In this document: positions 53,901 through 61,312 of the stretch, one piece after another | How the letters are laid out: each line of letters begins with the position of its first letter | Numbering within the stretch: the stretch's first letter is position 1 | The notes under the pieces: generated by a model | Seen by the model: only the letters and a program-made list of their open reading frames with translations | Told to the model about the DNA's origin: nothing | The model's database searches: none | Assembly: GCA_904830895.1 (NCBI GenBank) | Contig: LR882958.1 | Coordinates: 4,979,501-5,043,500 of the forward strand | Source: Planktothrix rubescens CCAP 1459/22 | GTDB taxonomy: Bacteria; Cyanobacteriota; Cyanobacteriia; Cyanobacteriales; Microcoleaceae | DNA: 64,000 bases | Direction of reading: 5' to 3' | Translations under genes and position numbers: made by a program

Positions 53901-56262
53901 TGAAATTGCTGATGGTGCAATTCAGGATATTGCGGGTAATAATTATGCCGGTATTACTGGTAATAGCACCTGGAATTTCACAACTGTTGCCCCCCCTGAC
54001 ACCACCCCACCCGCAGCTAGTAGTTTCACCCCCGTTGATAATGCCACAGGAATTGCCGTTGGTGCTGACTTAGTGGTTAACTTCAGTGAAGCGATTCAAA
54101 AAAGCACCGGTGATATTGTCATCAAGAAACTGTCTGATAATTCTGTAGTAGAAACGATTGCCGTTACTAACAGTAATGTCACCGTTAGTGGCAGTCAACT
54201 CACCATTAACCCAACCAATGACTTAGCACAAACCACAGATTATTATGTAGAAATTGCCAACGGTGCGATTAAAGATATTGCGGGTAATAATTATGCGGGT
54301 ATTACTGGTAATAGTATCTGGAATTTCCAAACCGCAGATACCACCGCACCCACAGCCAGCAGTTTCACCCCTACTGATGATGCCACGAATATTGCCGTTG
54401 GTGCTGACTTAGTGGCCAACTTCAGTGAAGCGATTCAAAAAGGCACCGGTGATATTGTCATCAAGAAACTGTCTGATAATTCTGTAGTAGAAACGATTGC
54501 CGTTACTAACAGTAATGTCACCGTTAGTGGCAGTCAACTGACAATTAACCCAACCAATGACTTAGCACAAAGCACAGATTATTACGTTGAAATTGCTGAT
54601 GGTGCAATTCAGGATATTGCGGGTAATAATTATGCCGGTATTACTGGTAATAGCACCTGGAATTTCACAACTGTTGCCCCCCCTGACACCACCCCACCCG
54701 CAACCAGCAGTTTCACCCCCGTTGATAATGCCACAGGAATTGCCGTTGGTGCTGACTTAGTGGTTAACTTCAGTGAAACGATTCAAAAAGGCACCGGCGA
54801 TATTGTCATCAAGAAACTGTCTGATAATTCTGTAGTAGAAACGATTGCCGTTACTAACAGTAATGTCACCGTTAGTGGCAGTCAACTCACCATTAACCCA
54901 ACCAATGACTTAGCACAAACCACAGATTATTATGTAGAAATTGCCAACGGTGCGATTAAAGATATTGCGGGTAATAATTATGCGGGTATTACTGGTAATA
55001 GCACCTGGAATTTCACAACTGTTGCCCCCCCTGACACCACCCCACCCGCAACCACCCCACCCGCAGCTAGTAGTTTCACCCCCGTTGATAATGCCACAGG
55101 AATTGCCGTTGGTGCTGACTTAGTGGTTAACTTCAGTGAAGCGATTCAAAAAAGCACCGGTGATATTGTCATCAAGAAACTGTCTGATAATTCTGTAGTA
55201 GAAACGATTGCCGTTACTAACAGTAATGTCACCGTTAGTGACAGTCAACTCACCATTAACCCAACAGCCAATTTAGCAACGGGTACAGATTACTACATTG
55301 GAATCGCTAATGGTGCAATTAAAGATACTGCGGGTAACAATTATGCGGGTATTACCGGAAATAGTATCTGGAATTTCAAAACTCAGGGAACCCCTGTTAT
55401 TAATGGTACGGCTAATAATGATATTCTCACCGGAACAGCCAACCCAGAAACCATTAACGGTTTAGGGGGAAATAATAAACTTTCAGGTCTGGGTGGTAAT
55501 GATACCCTCAATGGTGGTGCTGGAAATGATACCCTAAATGGAGGAGCAGGAAGCGACCAACTTAAAGGCGGTACAGGAAACGATACTTATGTTGTTGATA
55601 ATGCTGGAGATATCGTTACAGAATTAGCTGCTCAAGGCACAGATTTAGTCCAATCTTCCATTGCTTATACCTTACCCGCTAACGTAGAAAACCTAACCTT
55701 AACAGGGACAACTGCTATTAATGGGACAGGTAACGGTTTAGCTAATACAATTAATGGCAATAACGCCAACAATACCCTGAATGGTAGCACCGGAAATGAT
55801 CTAATCCTGGGTAATGGAGGAGTTGATAAACTATTAGGTGGTGCTGGTAATGACTCCCTCAATGGTGGTGCTGGAAATGATACCCTTACAGGGGGACTCG
55901 GCGCGGATAAATTTATCTACAATACTAATGCAGCCTTTACGACTACTGCGGTAGGTGTAGATACAATTACAGACTTTAATATCTCACAAACCGATCAAAT
56001 TGTCTTGGATAAAACCACTTTTACCAGTATTAGCAGTGCTGCGGGAACTGAGTTTTCTGTTGCCAGTGGTGAATTTGCTAAAGTTACTAGCGATGCTTTA
56101 GCAGCAACCAGTGCAGCAGATATTGTGTATAACACTACAACGGGAGCCTTATTCTACAACCAAAACGGTACAGCCGTAGGTTTTGGGACAGGAGCTAAAT
56201 TCTTAACCTTAACCAATCAACCTATCCTAATAACTGAAAATCAATTTTTGATTCAAGCTTAA
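50953..56262 (+). CDS. Large secreted S8 (subtilisin) protease with Ig-like repeats and RTX C-terminus
   Basis: 1769 residues. Propeptide-like start (VIVKLNPTANASEITNLQSE), then an S8 domain with catalytic Asp165 (GVIDTGVDYDHPDL), His220 (HGHGTHVAGT) and Ser380 (SGTSMASPQVTGAAAL). Nine SbsA/Big-type Ig-like repeats (about residues 439-1476; each begins SSFTP and includes GDIVIKKLSDN) follow. The C-terminus has RTX calcium-binding nonapeptides (GGNDTLNGGAGNDTLNGGAG) and the terminal domain of type I secretion substrates, so it should leave the cell through a TolC-type exporter, not encoded here. TATAAT lies at 50919. A later ATG at 51010 is possible. Confidence 0.92.
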   Translation: MILATHQTSTLNPLQELNIMVTSFSSDRVIVKLNPTANASEITNLQSEIGVTQVTKASQLGIDIWQIPSGTVEQTISAYKDDPRFEYIEPDYIITLDDVQKPSSTQESSGKITPQATTPNDPSYSQLWGLNNTGQDGGTPDADIDAPEAWDIQKGDPNLVIGVIDTGVDYDHPDLSANIWTNPGEIAGDGIDNDSNGYIDDVRGWDFASNDNNPMDVHGHGTHVAGTIAGKGNNGVGVTGVAWNAKIMPLKYLNDSGVGPTSNAILAINYATAKGVKLTNNSWGGGGYSQALYDAINTAGQQGALFIASAGNESNNNDANPAYPASYDLANIISVASTTRTDGLSSFSNYGATTVDLGAPGSSIYSTLPNSSYGTLSGTSMASPQVTGAAALLWSQNPTWTAQQVKNKLMQTTDPISALSGKTVTGGRLNINNALASSDTTPPATSSFTPVDNATGIAVGADLVVNFSETIQKGTGDIVIKKLSDNYVVETIAVTNSNVTVSGSQLTINPTNDLAQTTDYYVEIANGAIKDIAGNNYAGITGNSTWNFTTVAPPDTTPPATSSFTPVDNATGIAVGADLVVNFSETIQKGTGDIVIKKLSDNYVVETIAVTNSNVTVSGSQLTINPTNDLAQTTDYYVEIANGAIKDIAGNNYAGITGNSTWNFTTVAPPDTTPPAASSFTPVDNATGIAVGADLVVNFSEAIQKSTGDIVIKKLSDNSVVETIAVTNSNVTVSGSQLTINPTNDLAQTTDYYVEIANGAIKDIAGNNYAGITGNSTWNFQTADTTAPTASSFTPTDDATNIAVGADLVANFSEAIQKGTGDIVIKKLSDNSVVETIAVTNSNVTVSGSQLTINPTNDLAQSTDYYVEIADGAIQDIAGNNYAGITGNSTWNFTTVAPPDTTPPATSSFTPVDNATGIAVGADLVANFSEAIQKGTGDIVIKKLSDNSVVETIAVTNSNVTVSGSQLTINPTNDLAQSTDYYVEIADGAIQDIAGNNYAGITGNSTWNFTTVAPPDTTPPAASSFTPVDNATGIAVGADLVVNFSEAIQKSTGDIVIKKLSDNSVVETIAVTNSNVTVSGSQLTINPTNDLAQTTDYYVEIANGAIKDIAGNNYAGITGNSIWNFQTADTTAPTASSFTPTDDATNIAVGADLVANFSEAIQKGTGDIVIKKLSDNSVVETIAVTNSNVTVSGSQLTINPTNDLAQSTDYYVEIADGAIQDIAGNNYAGITGNSTWNFTTVAPPDTTPPATSSFTPVDNATGIAVGADLVVNFSETIQKGTGDIVIKKLSDNSVVETIAVTNSNVTVSGSQLTINPTNDLAQTTDYYVEIANGAIKDIAGNNYAGITGNSTWNFTTVAPPDTTPPATTPPAASSFTPVDNATGIAVGADLVVNFSEAIQKSTGDIVIKKLSDNSVVETIAVTNSNVTVSDSQLTINPTANLATGTDYYIGIANGAIKDTAGNNYAGITGNSIWNFKTQGTPVINGTANNDILTGTANPETINGLGGNNKLSGLGGNDTLNGGAGNDTLNGGAGSDQLKGGTGNDTYVVDNAGDIVTELAAQGTDLVQSSIAYTLPANVENLTLTGTTAINGTGNGLANTINGNNANNTLNGSTGNDLILGNGGVDKLLGGAGNDSLNGGAGNDTLTGGLGADKFIYNTNAAFTTTAVGVDTITDFNISQTDQIVLDKTTFTSISSAAGTEFSVASGEFAKVTSDALAATSAADIVYNTTTGALFYNQNGTAVGFGTGAKFLTLTNQPILITENQFLIQA
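52267..55380 (+). repeat. Nine near-identical Ig-like repeat units
   Basis: Units of about 340-345 bp, many stretches identical. Variants (ATSSFTPVDN, AASSFTPVDN, TASSFTPTDD) alternate with a period of three: units 3-5 match units 6-8, offset 1035 bp, which points to block duplication of three units. Unit 9 differs at its end (SDSQLTINPTANLATGTDYY), as terminal units usually do. Confidence 0.92.
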
Positions 56263-56268
56263 TCCATT

Positions 56269-57410
56269 AGATATCTCCGAAAATCCCCAAATGCCATCTA
56301 TCGCTAATTTTTGAACCTCTAGCACTCCTGTGCCGGGTTCTCCCAAAGTAACGGATTTATAGGCTTTTTCAGTTACATTAATAATAATTAATGAATTTTA
56401 TCTCTGATATTCAATCATTTTTTACAAGAATTATGGGCAATTCTTAGATGATAATACAATCGCTCCTATTCGCCATCTTATTAGTCCACATACTGTCAAG
56501 ATTACTGCTTCATAATTTTCCCTCTTTAACCGAAATCTTTCTGAAGCAACTCGATAAATTTTTATCAGTCTTATTAAATGTTCGACTACAATCCTTTGTT
56601 TGGCTTTTAACCGATTTTCTTCTCGATGTTCAAGCGATATTTCTTGATTTCTCGGTTTCTTATGTGGTGTATTAATTGCTGTTTCCCCTACATAAGCTTT
56701 ATCCCCTCTGTATTTTTGATTGTTCCCCAATTCCTCGCTTCTTTCTCTCCACAATTTTAGATCGCTTGTTGCTCCGGTATAACCCACTACTACATCCACT
56801 ATTTCTTTCCCATTTGGCATGACAATCACTTGATTTTTAAACGTATGTGTTTTTTTCTTTCCTGAGTAATATTTTTTCTGCTCTTCATTGTCTGTTGGTC
56901 TTTGCATGGGCTGTTCATAGCTATCTACTATTAACTCAAATTCCAGCAGAATTTTTTCTACCCACTCCCAATCACTCTCGTTTTTTTTTACTTGCTCAAC
57001 TAAACTCGCTGGTAGTAATTCTCTGAAGATTTTTATCCAGTTATGGAAAATATCATTCGCTGTTGATTCACTCACTTCAAACTGTAACCCTAACATTTGA
57101 AATGTGGGCATCTGATGCAGATAAATTAGAGTTAGTAATATTTGTTCATCCACAGATAATTTCTGGCGACGACCCCCACCTGCTTTAATCAACCTGATTT
57201 TAGTTTTTTCTTGTTCCTGTCGTTTTTCTTGTTCTAATAACTCCGCAGCTTGAATGAGTTCTATCAACTGTTCATATTCCATCCCTAATAGCCTTTTTGC
57301 TTGCTGGGGATTCTTGTCCAGATACTCTCTTAAGTTACTCATCTCTTATTGGGGTAAAATCCAATTTTACCATCTTGCTATCCTTCCCAATTTATATTTT
57401 GGAGATGTCT
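56269..57410 (-). mobile_element. IS5-family insertion sequence, apparently complete
   Basis: Inverted ends AGATATCTCCGAAAAT (56269-56284) and the complement of AGACATCTCCAAAAT (57396-57410), flanked by ATT on both sides (56266-56268 and 57411-57413) as a 3-bp target duplication. It starts six bases after the protease stop. The 145 bases between the left end and the transposase stop carry a coding-like minus-strand stretch (VTEKAYKSVTLGEPGTGVLE) of unknown origin. Confidence 0.82.
56431..57342 (-). CDS. IS5-family DDE transposase
   Basis: 303 residues, uninterrupted. Helix-turn-helix region (LSVDEQILLTLIYLHQMPTF; LQFEVSESTANDIFHNWIKI) and the DDE triad in ELIVDSYEQPMQRP, KYRGDKAYVGE and RIVVEHLIRLIKIYR. 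YYSGKKKTHTFKNQVIVMP is typical of the DDE_4 group. Related to, but clearly different from, the broken transposase at 36668. Confidence 0.9.
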   Translation of the reverse strand: MSNLREYLDKNPQQAKRLLGMEYEQLIELIQAAELLEQEKRQEQEKTKIRLIKAGGGRRQKLSVDEQILLTLIYLHQMPTFQMLGLQFEVSESTANDIFHNWIKIFRELLPASLVEQVKKNESDWEWVEKILLEFELIVDSYEQPMQRPTDNEEQKKYYSGKKKTHTFKNQVIVMPNGKEIVDVVVGYTGATSDLKLWRERSEELGNNQKYRGDKAYVGETAINTPHKKPRNQEISLEHREENRLKAKQRIVVEHLIRLIKIYRVASERFRLKRENYEAVILTVCGLIRWRIGAIVLSSKNCP

Positions 57411-57722
57411 ATTAGGATAGTGTTAAGCGATCGCATTTTTACTATTAACCTGTATTCAAACCATAAAATTGATTAGAGGTTAAGAAATGCGATCGCCTGA
57501 GAAGAAAGGGCGGGTTTAGGGAGATAATTACTAATAATTAAAGATCGTCTCGGAACCCGCCCCTAGAGTATTGAAGATTTCTGAATTAAAGTCTATAATT
57601 ATTAATATTTCCCCTACTTAACGATTAAATATGAGTACAGTTCAAATCGAAATTATGGATGATACAAGCAGTTGTTAAAATAGAATCCCCCACGGATATT
57701 AATATTTTGCCAGAAAAACACC
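57411..57722. other. Intergenic region with HIP1-bounded inverted repeat
   Basis: GCGATCGCATTT (from 57427) and its complement ending at 57496 form an extended inverted repeat; a second stem GGGCGGGTT/AACCCGCCC spans 57508-57562. Two short frames (MSTVQIEIMDDTSSC at 57631 and one of 29 codons at 57659 overlapping the next gene) are too short to call. Confidence 0.55.
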
Positions 57723-57980
57723 ATGCCAAATGCTCTAATGTACGATGAAGATACCTTTATGGTATTAGAAACCCATGAACCGGAACAGTTTATGAATGTT
57801 ACGGAACTCCTAGAAAAACTCAAATCCATTTTGTCTGAACATCAAGACAATTTACCCCAGGATTTACAACGTTTTAAGACTCTTGAAACCCAAGCCCAAT
57901 ATCTCTTAAATACAAGTTGCGATCTCAACCTAAGTCCGGGTCAATACTTACAATGGTACGCTGTTAGATTAGAAAAATAG
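57723..57980 (+). CDS. CRR7-like protein (NDH-1 biogenesis)
   Basis: 85 residues. MYDEDTFMVLETHEPEQFMN at the start and LSPGQYLQWYAVRLEK at the end match my recollection of the chlororespiratory reduction 7 family. Plant CRR7 is needed to assemble chloroplast NDH; the cyanobacterial role is presumed similar. Soluble, acidic, without membrane helix. Full length. Confidence 0.75.
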   Translation: MPNALMYDEDTFMVLETHEPEQFMNVTELLEKLKSILSEHQDNLPQDLQRFKTLETQAQYLLNTSCDLNLSPGQYLQWYAVRLEK

Positions 57981-58038
57981 GGTGAACTATTACGGATTTA
58001 TCAGGTATTTTTGGCCGTTTAAATCCGTAGCAACTCAA

Positions 58039-59514
58039 TTACTTATGTCTAATGAATTCGTAAATGGCTAAATAATCTGTTCCGGGTTGGTTCCAAGAAT
58101 AGTCATAATTCATGCCTTGAATTCTCAATTTTTCAAATTCATCGGGATAGTAATTATACAGGCCAATGGCTCGATCCATTGCGGATTCTAGGGCTGTAAA
58201 ATCCGTGTAGTTAAAAACATAACCATTGCGTTCTTCCGGTTCGTGATATTCGTCATAATCCCGATCAAAAACCGTATTAACTAACCCACCCACAGCCCGA
58301 ACCACTGGAACCACGCCATATTTTAACCCAATCATTTGAGTTAATCCGCAGGGTTCATAATTACTCGGAACCACAATAATATCCGCCGCCGCATAAATTA
58401 AATGGGATAATTCCTCATTAAAACCTAGTTCTAAATGACAATCGGCGTTATTATTTAAAAAGTTCTTTTCATGCCAAAACCAAGAATTAATAGTGGGTTC
58501 CGTTGCTGAACCTAATAATACAAATTGAGCTTGTCGATGCAGAGCATAATAAATAGCATGATGAACCAGATGCACCCCTTTTTGATCATCTAAACGACCG
58601 ATATAACAAATAAGAGGTTTATCATCATGACTTAACCACAATCTTTCCCGTAGAGCTTTTTTATTCTTTTCTTTTGCTTCTAAATTTTCCGAGCCATATT
58701 GATAGGGAATAAACGAGTCAATTTCAGGATTCCAAACCGCATAATCAATCCCGTTTAATATTCCACCAAATTTATGTTGATGCAGTTCTAAAGTATGTCC
58801 TAAACCATAACCAAATTCTCCATAATGGGCTTCCCAAGCATGGTTAGGAGATACGGTTGTAACAAAGTTAGAGTAGACAATTCCCCCCTTCATAGAATTT
58901 AATCCAAATGGGTTAAAATTATCGCGTAAACGGTCATATTCAAAATAGTAGGATTCTCGGTTTAATCCCGTTGCCCAAAGGATATTTGTCCCCGCAATTC
59001 CTTGATGTTTGAAATTATGAACAGTATAACAAACCCGGATATTTTCCATTCCGTGATATTTGTACATTTCATACAACATCACAGGAGCTAAACCCGTTTG
59101 CCAATCATGACAATGGAGAATATCGGGACGTTTATTTGTTATGAGTAAAAACTCTAAGGCAGCTTTGCTGAAAAAAGCAAATCTCAAATGGTCATCGAGG
59201 CAACCATAATAACAACCTCGGTTGAAGAAATTATCCTCGGAGTGAGGTTCAATAAAAAAGCATAGGCTTCCATGAACCCAACCACAAAAGACAGTGCAGT
59301 GTATTGCGCCATCAAACCAGGGAACAGATAAATCTTGATAGGCTTCATGAAGTCCCCAAATTTGGTCATACCTCATGCAGTCGTACTTGGGCAAAATAAT
59401 TTCAATGGTATGACCCCGTAGTTCTAATTCCCTACTGAGTCCGTACACAACATCGCCTAAGCCTCCCGCTTTGATGACTGGGGCGCATTCAGAGGCAATT
59501 TGTACGATGTACAT
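58039..59514 (-). CDS. glgA: Glycogen synthase (ADP-glucose glucosyltransferase)
   Basis: 491 residues, GT5 family, GT-B fold. Extends glycogen chains from ADP-glucose. N-terminal ADP-glucose-binding KAGGLGDVVYGLSREL, DILHCHDWQTGLAPVML, VCYTVHNFKHQG; C-terminal GRLDDQKGVHLVHHA, and the catalytic SNYEPCGLTQMIGLKYGVVP with VRAVGGLVNTV. Cyanobacteria often have two forms; details such as long aromatic N-terminal segments suggest the GlgA2-like branch, which is inference. Convergent with crr7. Confidence 0.92.
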   Translation of the reverse strand: MYIVQIASECAPVIKAGGLGDVVYGLSRELELRGHTIEIILPKYDCMRYDQIWGLHEAYQDLSVPWFDGAIHCTVFCGWVHGSLCFFIEPHSEDNFFNRGCYYGCLDDHLRFAFFSKAALEFLLITNKRPDILHCHDWQTGLAPVMLYEMYKYHGMENIRVCYTVHNFKHQGIAGTNILWATGLNRESYYFEYDRLRDNFNPFGLNSMKGGIVYSNFVTTVSPNHAWEAHYGEFGYGLGHTLELHQHKFGGILNGIDYAVWNPEIDSFIPYQYGSENLEAKEKNKKALRERLWLSHDDKPLICYIGRLDDQKGVHLVHHAIYYALHRQAQFVLLGSATEPTINSWFWHEKNFLNNNADCHLELGFNEELSHLIYAAADIIVVPSNYEPCGLTQMIGLKYGVVPVVRAVGGLVNTVFDRDYDEYHEPEERNGYVFNYTDFTALESAMDRAIGLYNYYPDEFEKLRIQGMNYDYSWNQPGTDYLAIYEFIRHK

Positions 59515-59735
59515 CCTGTTTCCTCACTCCAAACCGTGATGTTTTGTCTTCCCCATAGTAATCATGTTGGTTGCAATAGTAAAGTCCTGAAGGATGATTT
59601 TTTTGCGGGCTTGATTAATTATGATTAGAATGGGTCGGGTTAGTTAGGGTTTTAAAAGTAACTGTAGAAGGAACCACAAAGGCACAAAGACACTAAGAAA
59701 GGGATGAAGGATATATTTAAAAAATTAGGGGAAAT

Positions 59736-59810
59736 ATGAGTGAATATTTTAATGTAATTATTGAAAAAGATAGCGATGGATATTTAGGGGCTTCTGTATC
59801 CACAGTTTAG
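59736..59810 (+). pseudogene. HicB-like antitoxin fragment
   Basis: Reads MSEYFNVIIEKDSDGYLGAS and stops after 25 codons. This is the N-terminal strand pair of a HicB antitoxin; the rest is absent. The stop overlaps the stop of the convergent antitoxin-like gene by four bases. Confidence 0.55.
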
Positions 59811-60064
59811 GCAGTGGTATCTTCCCAAAGTTGTGACACTGGGAAGGTTTCTCCTGATGAGGCAAGTTGTATAGATTCTTGTAAGTCAGCTAATATTTGG
59901 GATTTTGGTTCTTGTTCGTCAATCCAAGCTAAACCACTGACAGTATCAGAGTTTATTGTATTCATAAGTTGTTGCCAAAGTTCAACAGGAATAAGAACAT
60001 TGGTTGTTTCGCCATCGGCATTGGTGACATAACGAATAAGATGTTCAATTTGTGTGATTGCCAT
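59807..60064 (-). CDS. Antitoxin-like small protein (85 aa)
   Basis: Starts MAITQIEHLIRYVTNADGET, with a beta-rich N-terminus (TNVLIPVELWQQLMNTI), a middle SGLAWIDEQEPKSQILADLQ and an acidic C-terminus (FPVSQLWEDTTA). The layout resembles small antitoxins or prevent-host-death type proteins that cyanobacteria carry in numbers; no toxin gene is adjacent. Assignment is by general resemblance. Confidence 0.55.
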   Translation of the reverse strand: MAITQIEHLIRYVTNADGETTNVLIPVELWQQLMNTINSDTVSGLAWIDEQEPKSQILADLQESIQLASSGETFPVSQLWEDTTA

Positions 60065-60154
60065 AGGTCTAACCCTATTATCATGCTATTATCGAACAGA
60101 AAATTGTTTTAGAATTCAGCAAATTTTATCAACCTGTTTCCAGAGAAGATTTTT

Positions 60155-60266
60155 GACTCCCTCCATTTTCGTAATTCGTAATTCGTAATTCGTAATTCGT
60201 AATTACGAATTTATGGATTAGCAAAGGTATTAATTTCCCCCCCGCCAATATAACGACCTGGAACCC
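60155..60266. repeat. Duplicate of a gene 3' end plus AATTCGT array
   Basis: The segment from 60155 matches 61238-61355, including an AATTCGT array and 50 bases identical but for one to the 3' end of the gene at 61313-62518 (GGCGGGGGGGAAATTAATAC, minus strand). It is a partial copy of that gene's last 17 codons. The rest of 60065-60399 shows no gene. Confidence 0.85.
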
Positions 60267-60399
60267 GCTACAATTTTTTTATTTATAGCAATGAGCAACT
60301 TAGTGTTTAAAACTTCTTTGTGTTCTTTGTTTCTTTGTGGTAAAATCGTGCTTGGCATTTGTAAAGATAATAGCGCTAATTGCTACATATTATACTCAA

Positions 60400-60957
60400 A
60401 TGGTTGAAAAATTTAATACTGTTGAAACAGAAGTTAAAAACTGGAGAGATTTTACACTAAATAGTGAAATTTACGATTTATCACATCTAAACGCCCATTC
60501 GGTTGAATATCTTGATAATAGGGACGAAAATAACCTGATTACATACAAATTTATAGTAACCTATGGCCTACATTGCTTCACTAAAGAATTGCAAGAGCTT
60601 ACAGAGGAAGAATCACAATTATTGATGTACAATGCGCCAAGAGAGTCCAGACCCTTTAATTTTGAGAGATATTACCTATCAAAGCAGTTACCTGAAATTA
60701 TCAAGGCACTAGGTCAGAGTGCAACCTTAGTCTGTCATGCTGGATATGGAAATTATGCAATTGTGAAAGTTTTGGACTCAGAGGGTGTTGAAGTTGATTA
60801 TTTTGTTGTTTTTCGAGTATTCAAGGAAAGTAAAAAGCTAAGACTCCATGTAACAAGTGCTTATCCCAAGGACGAAGGTATAGGGAAAATAAAGAAAGTC
60901 AATTTCTTCGTCATAGCTAAAAACTTATTGAATAATAAGAAACTACCGAAGCCTTAA
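60400..60957 (+). CDS. Hypothetical protein, unrecognised (185 aa)
   Basis: Starts at ATG 60400; a GTG 63 bases upstream lies in repeat-like sequence and is less likely. No good ribosome binding site at either. The N-terminal half is helical/acidic (LQELTEEESQLLMYNAPRES); the C-terminal half is strand-rich: TLVCHAGYGNYAIVKVLDSE, DYFVVFRVFKESKKLRLHVT, SAYPKD. The last part recalls BECR-type nuclease or toxin-like domains of mobile DNA, but this is a weak impression. AT-rich codon use fits acquired DNA. Confidence 0.55.
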   Translation: MVEKFNTVETEVKNWRDFTLNSEIYDLSHLNAHSVEYLDNRDENNLITYKFIVTYGLHCFTKELQELTEEESQLLMYNAPRESRPFNFERYYLSKQLPEIIKALGQSATLVCHAGYGNYAIVKVLDSEGVEVDYFVVFRVFKESKKLRLHVTSAYPKDEGIGKIKKVNFFVIAKNLLNNKKLPKP

Positions 60958-61097
60958 ATAACAAAGGCTCCTTCAGGAGCCTTCGCCAAAAACTTGTTTA
61001 TATTTTTGGTATTCAGATCGTCTTTACCGGACTTGCCTCGACCCTAAAGGGTAACGGGATGTCATGATTATCTCATGTCTGCTGCATCCATACTTCT
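60955..61097 (-). ncRNA. Candidate small RNA with consensus promoter and terminator
   Basis: On the minus strand TTGACA (61132-61127) and TATACT (61109-61104) are exactly 17 bases apart, predicting a start near 61097. The transcript would end at the stem AAGGCTCC-TGAA-GGAGCCTT (60983-60964) with tail TTTGTTATTT, about 140 bases later. An inner ACCC-TTTA-GGGT hairpin is present and there is no convincing reading frame. The terminator works only in this direction, because the plus strand lacks a T-run. It was not matched to a named RNA; PsrR1-like size is only a coincidence unless shown. Confidence 0.65.
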
Positions 61098-61312
61098 ACT
61101 TCTAGTATAGAGGGTGGTTTTAATCCTGTCAAGTCCTGCCTCTAAACAACTGCCACTACTCGAAAAATACACATTGACTTCCTGTATATTGGCGAGGGGT
61201 TGCCATAATTTTTAAGTCTCCGTAATGCTCAACATCTTTACTCCCTCCATTTTCCCAATTCGTAATTCGTAATTCGTAATTTCTAATTCGTGATTCCTAA
61301 TTACTCTCTAAT

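Noticed and set aside
60955-61132. tmRNA, RNase P RNA or 6S RNA
   Set aside because: GAGGCAAGTCCGG vaguely recalls the RNase P 5' region, but the other conserved elements and the length do not fit, and no tag peptide or 6S-type long hairpin is seen.
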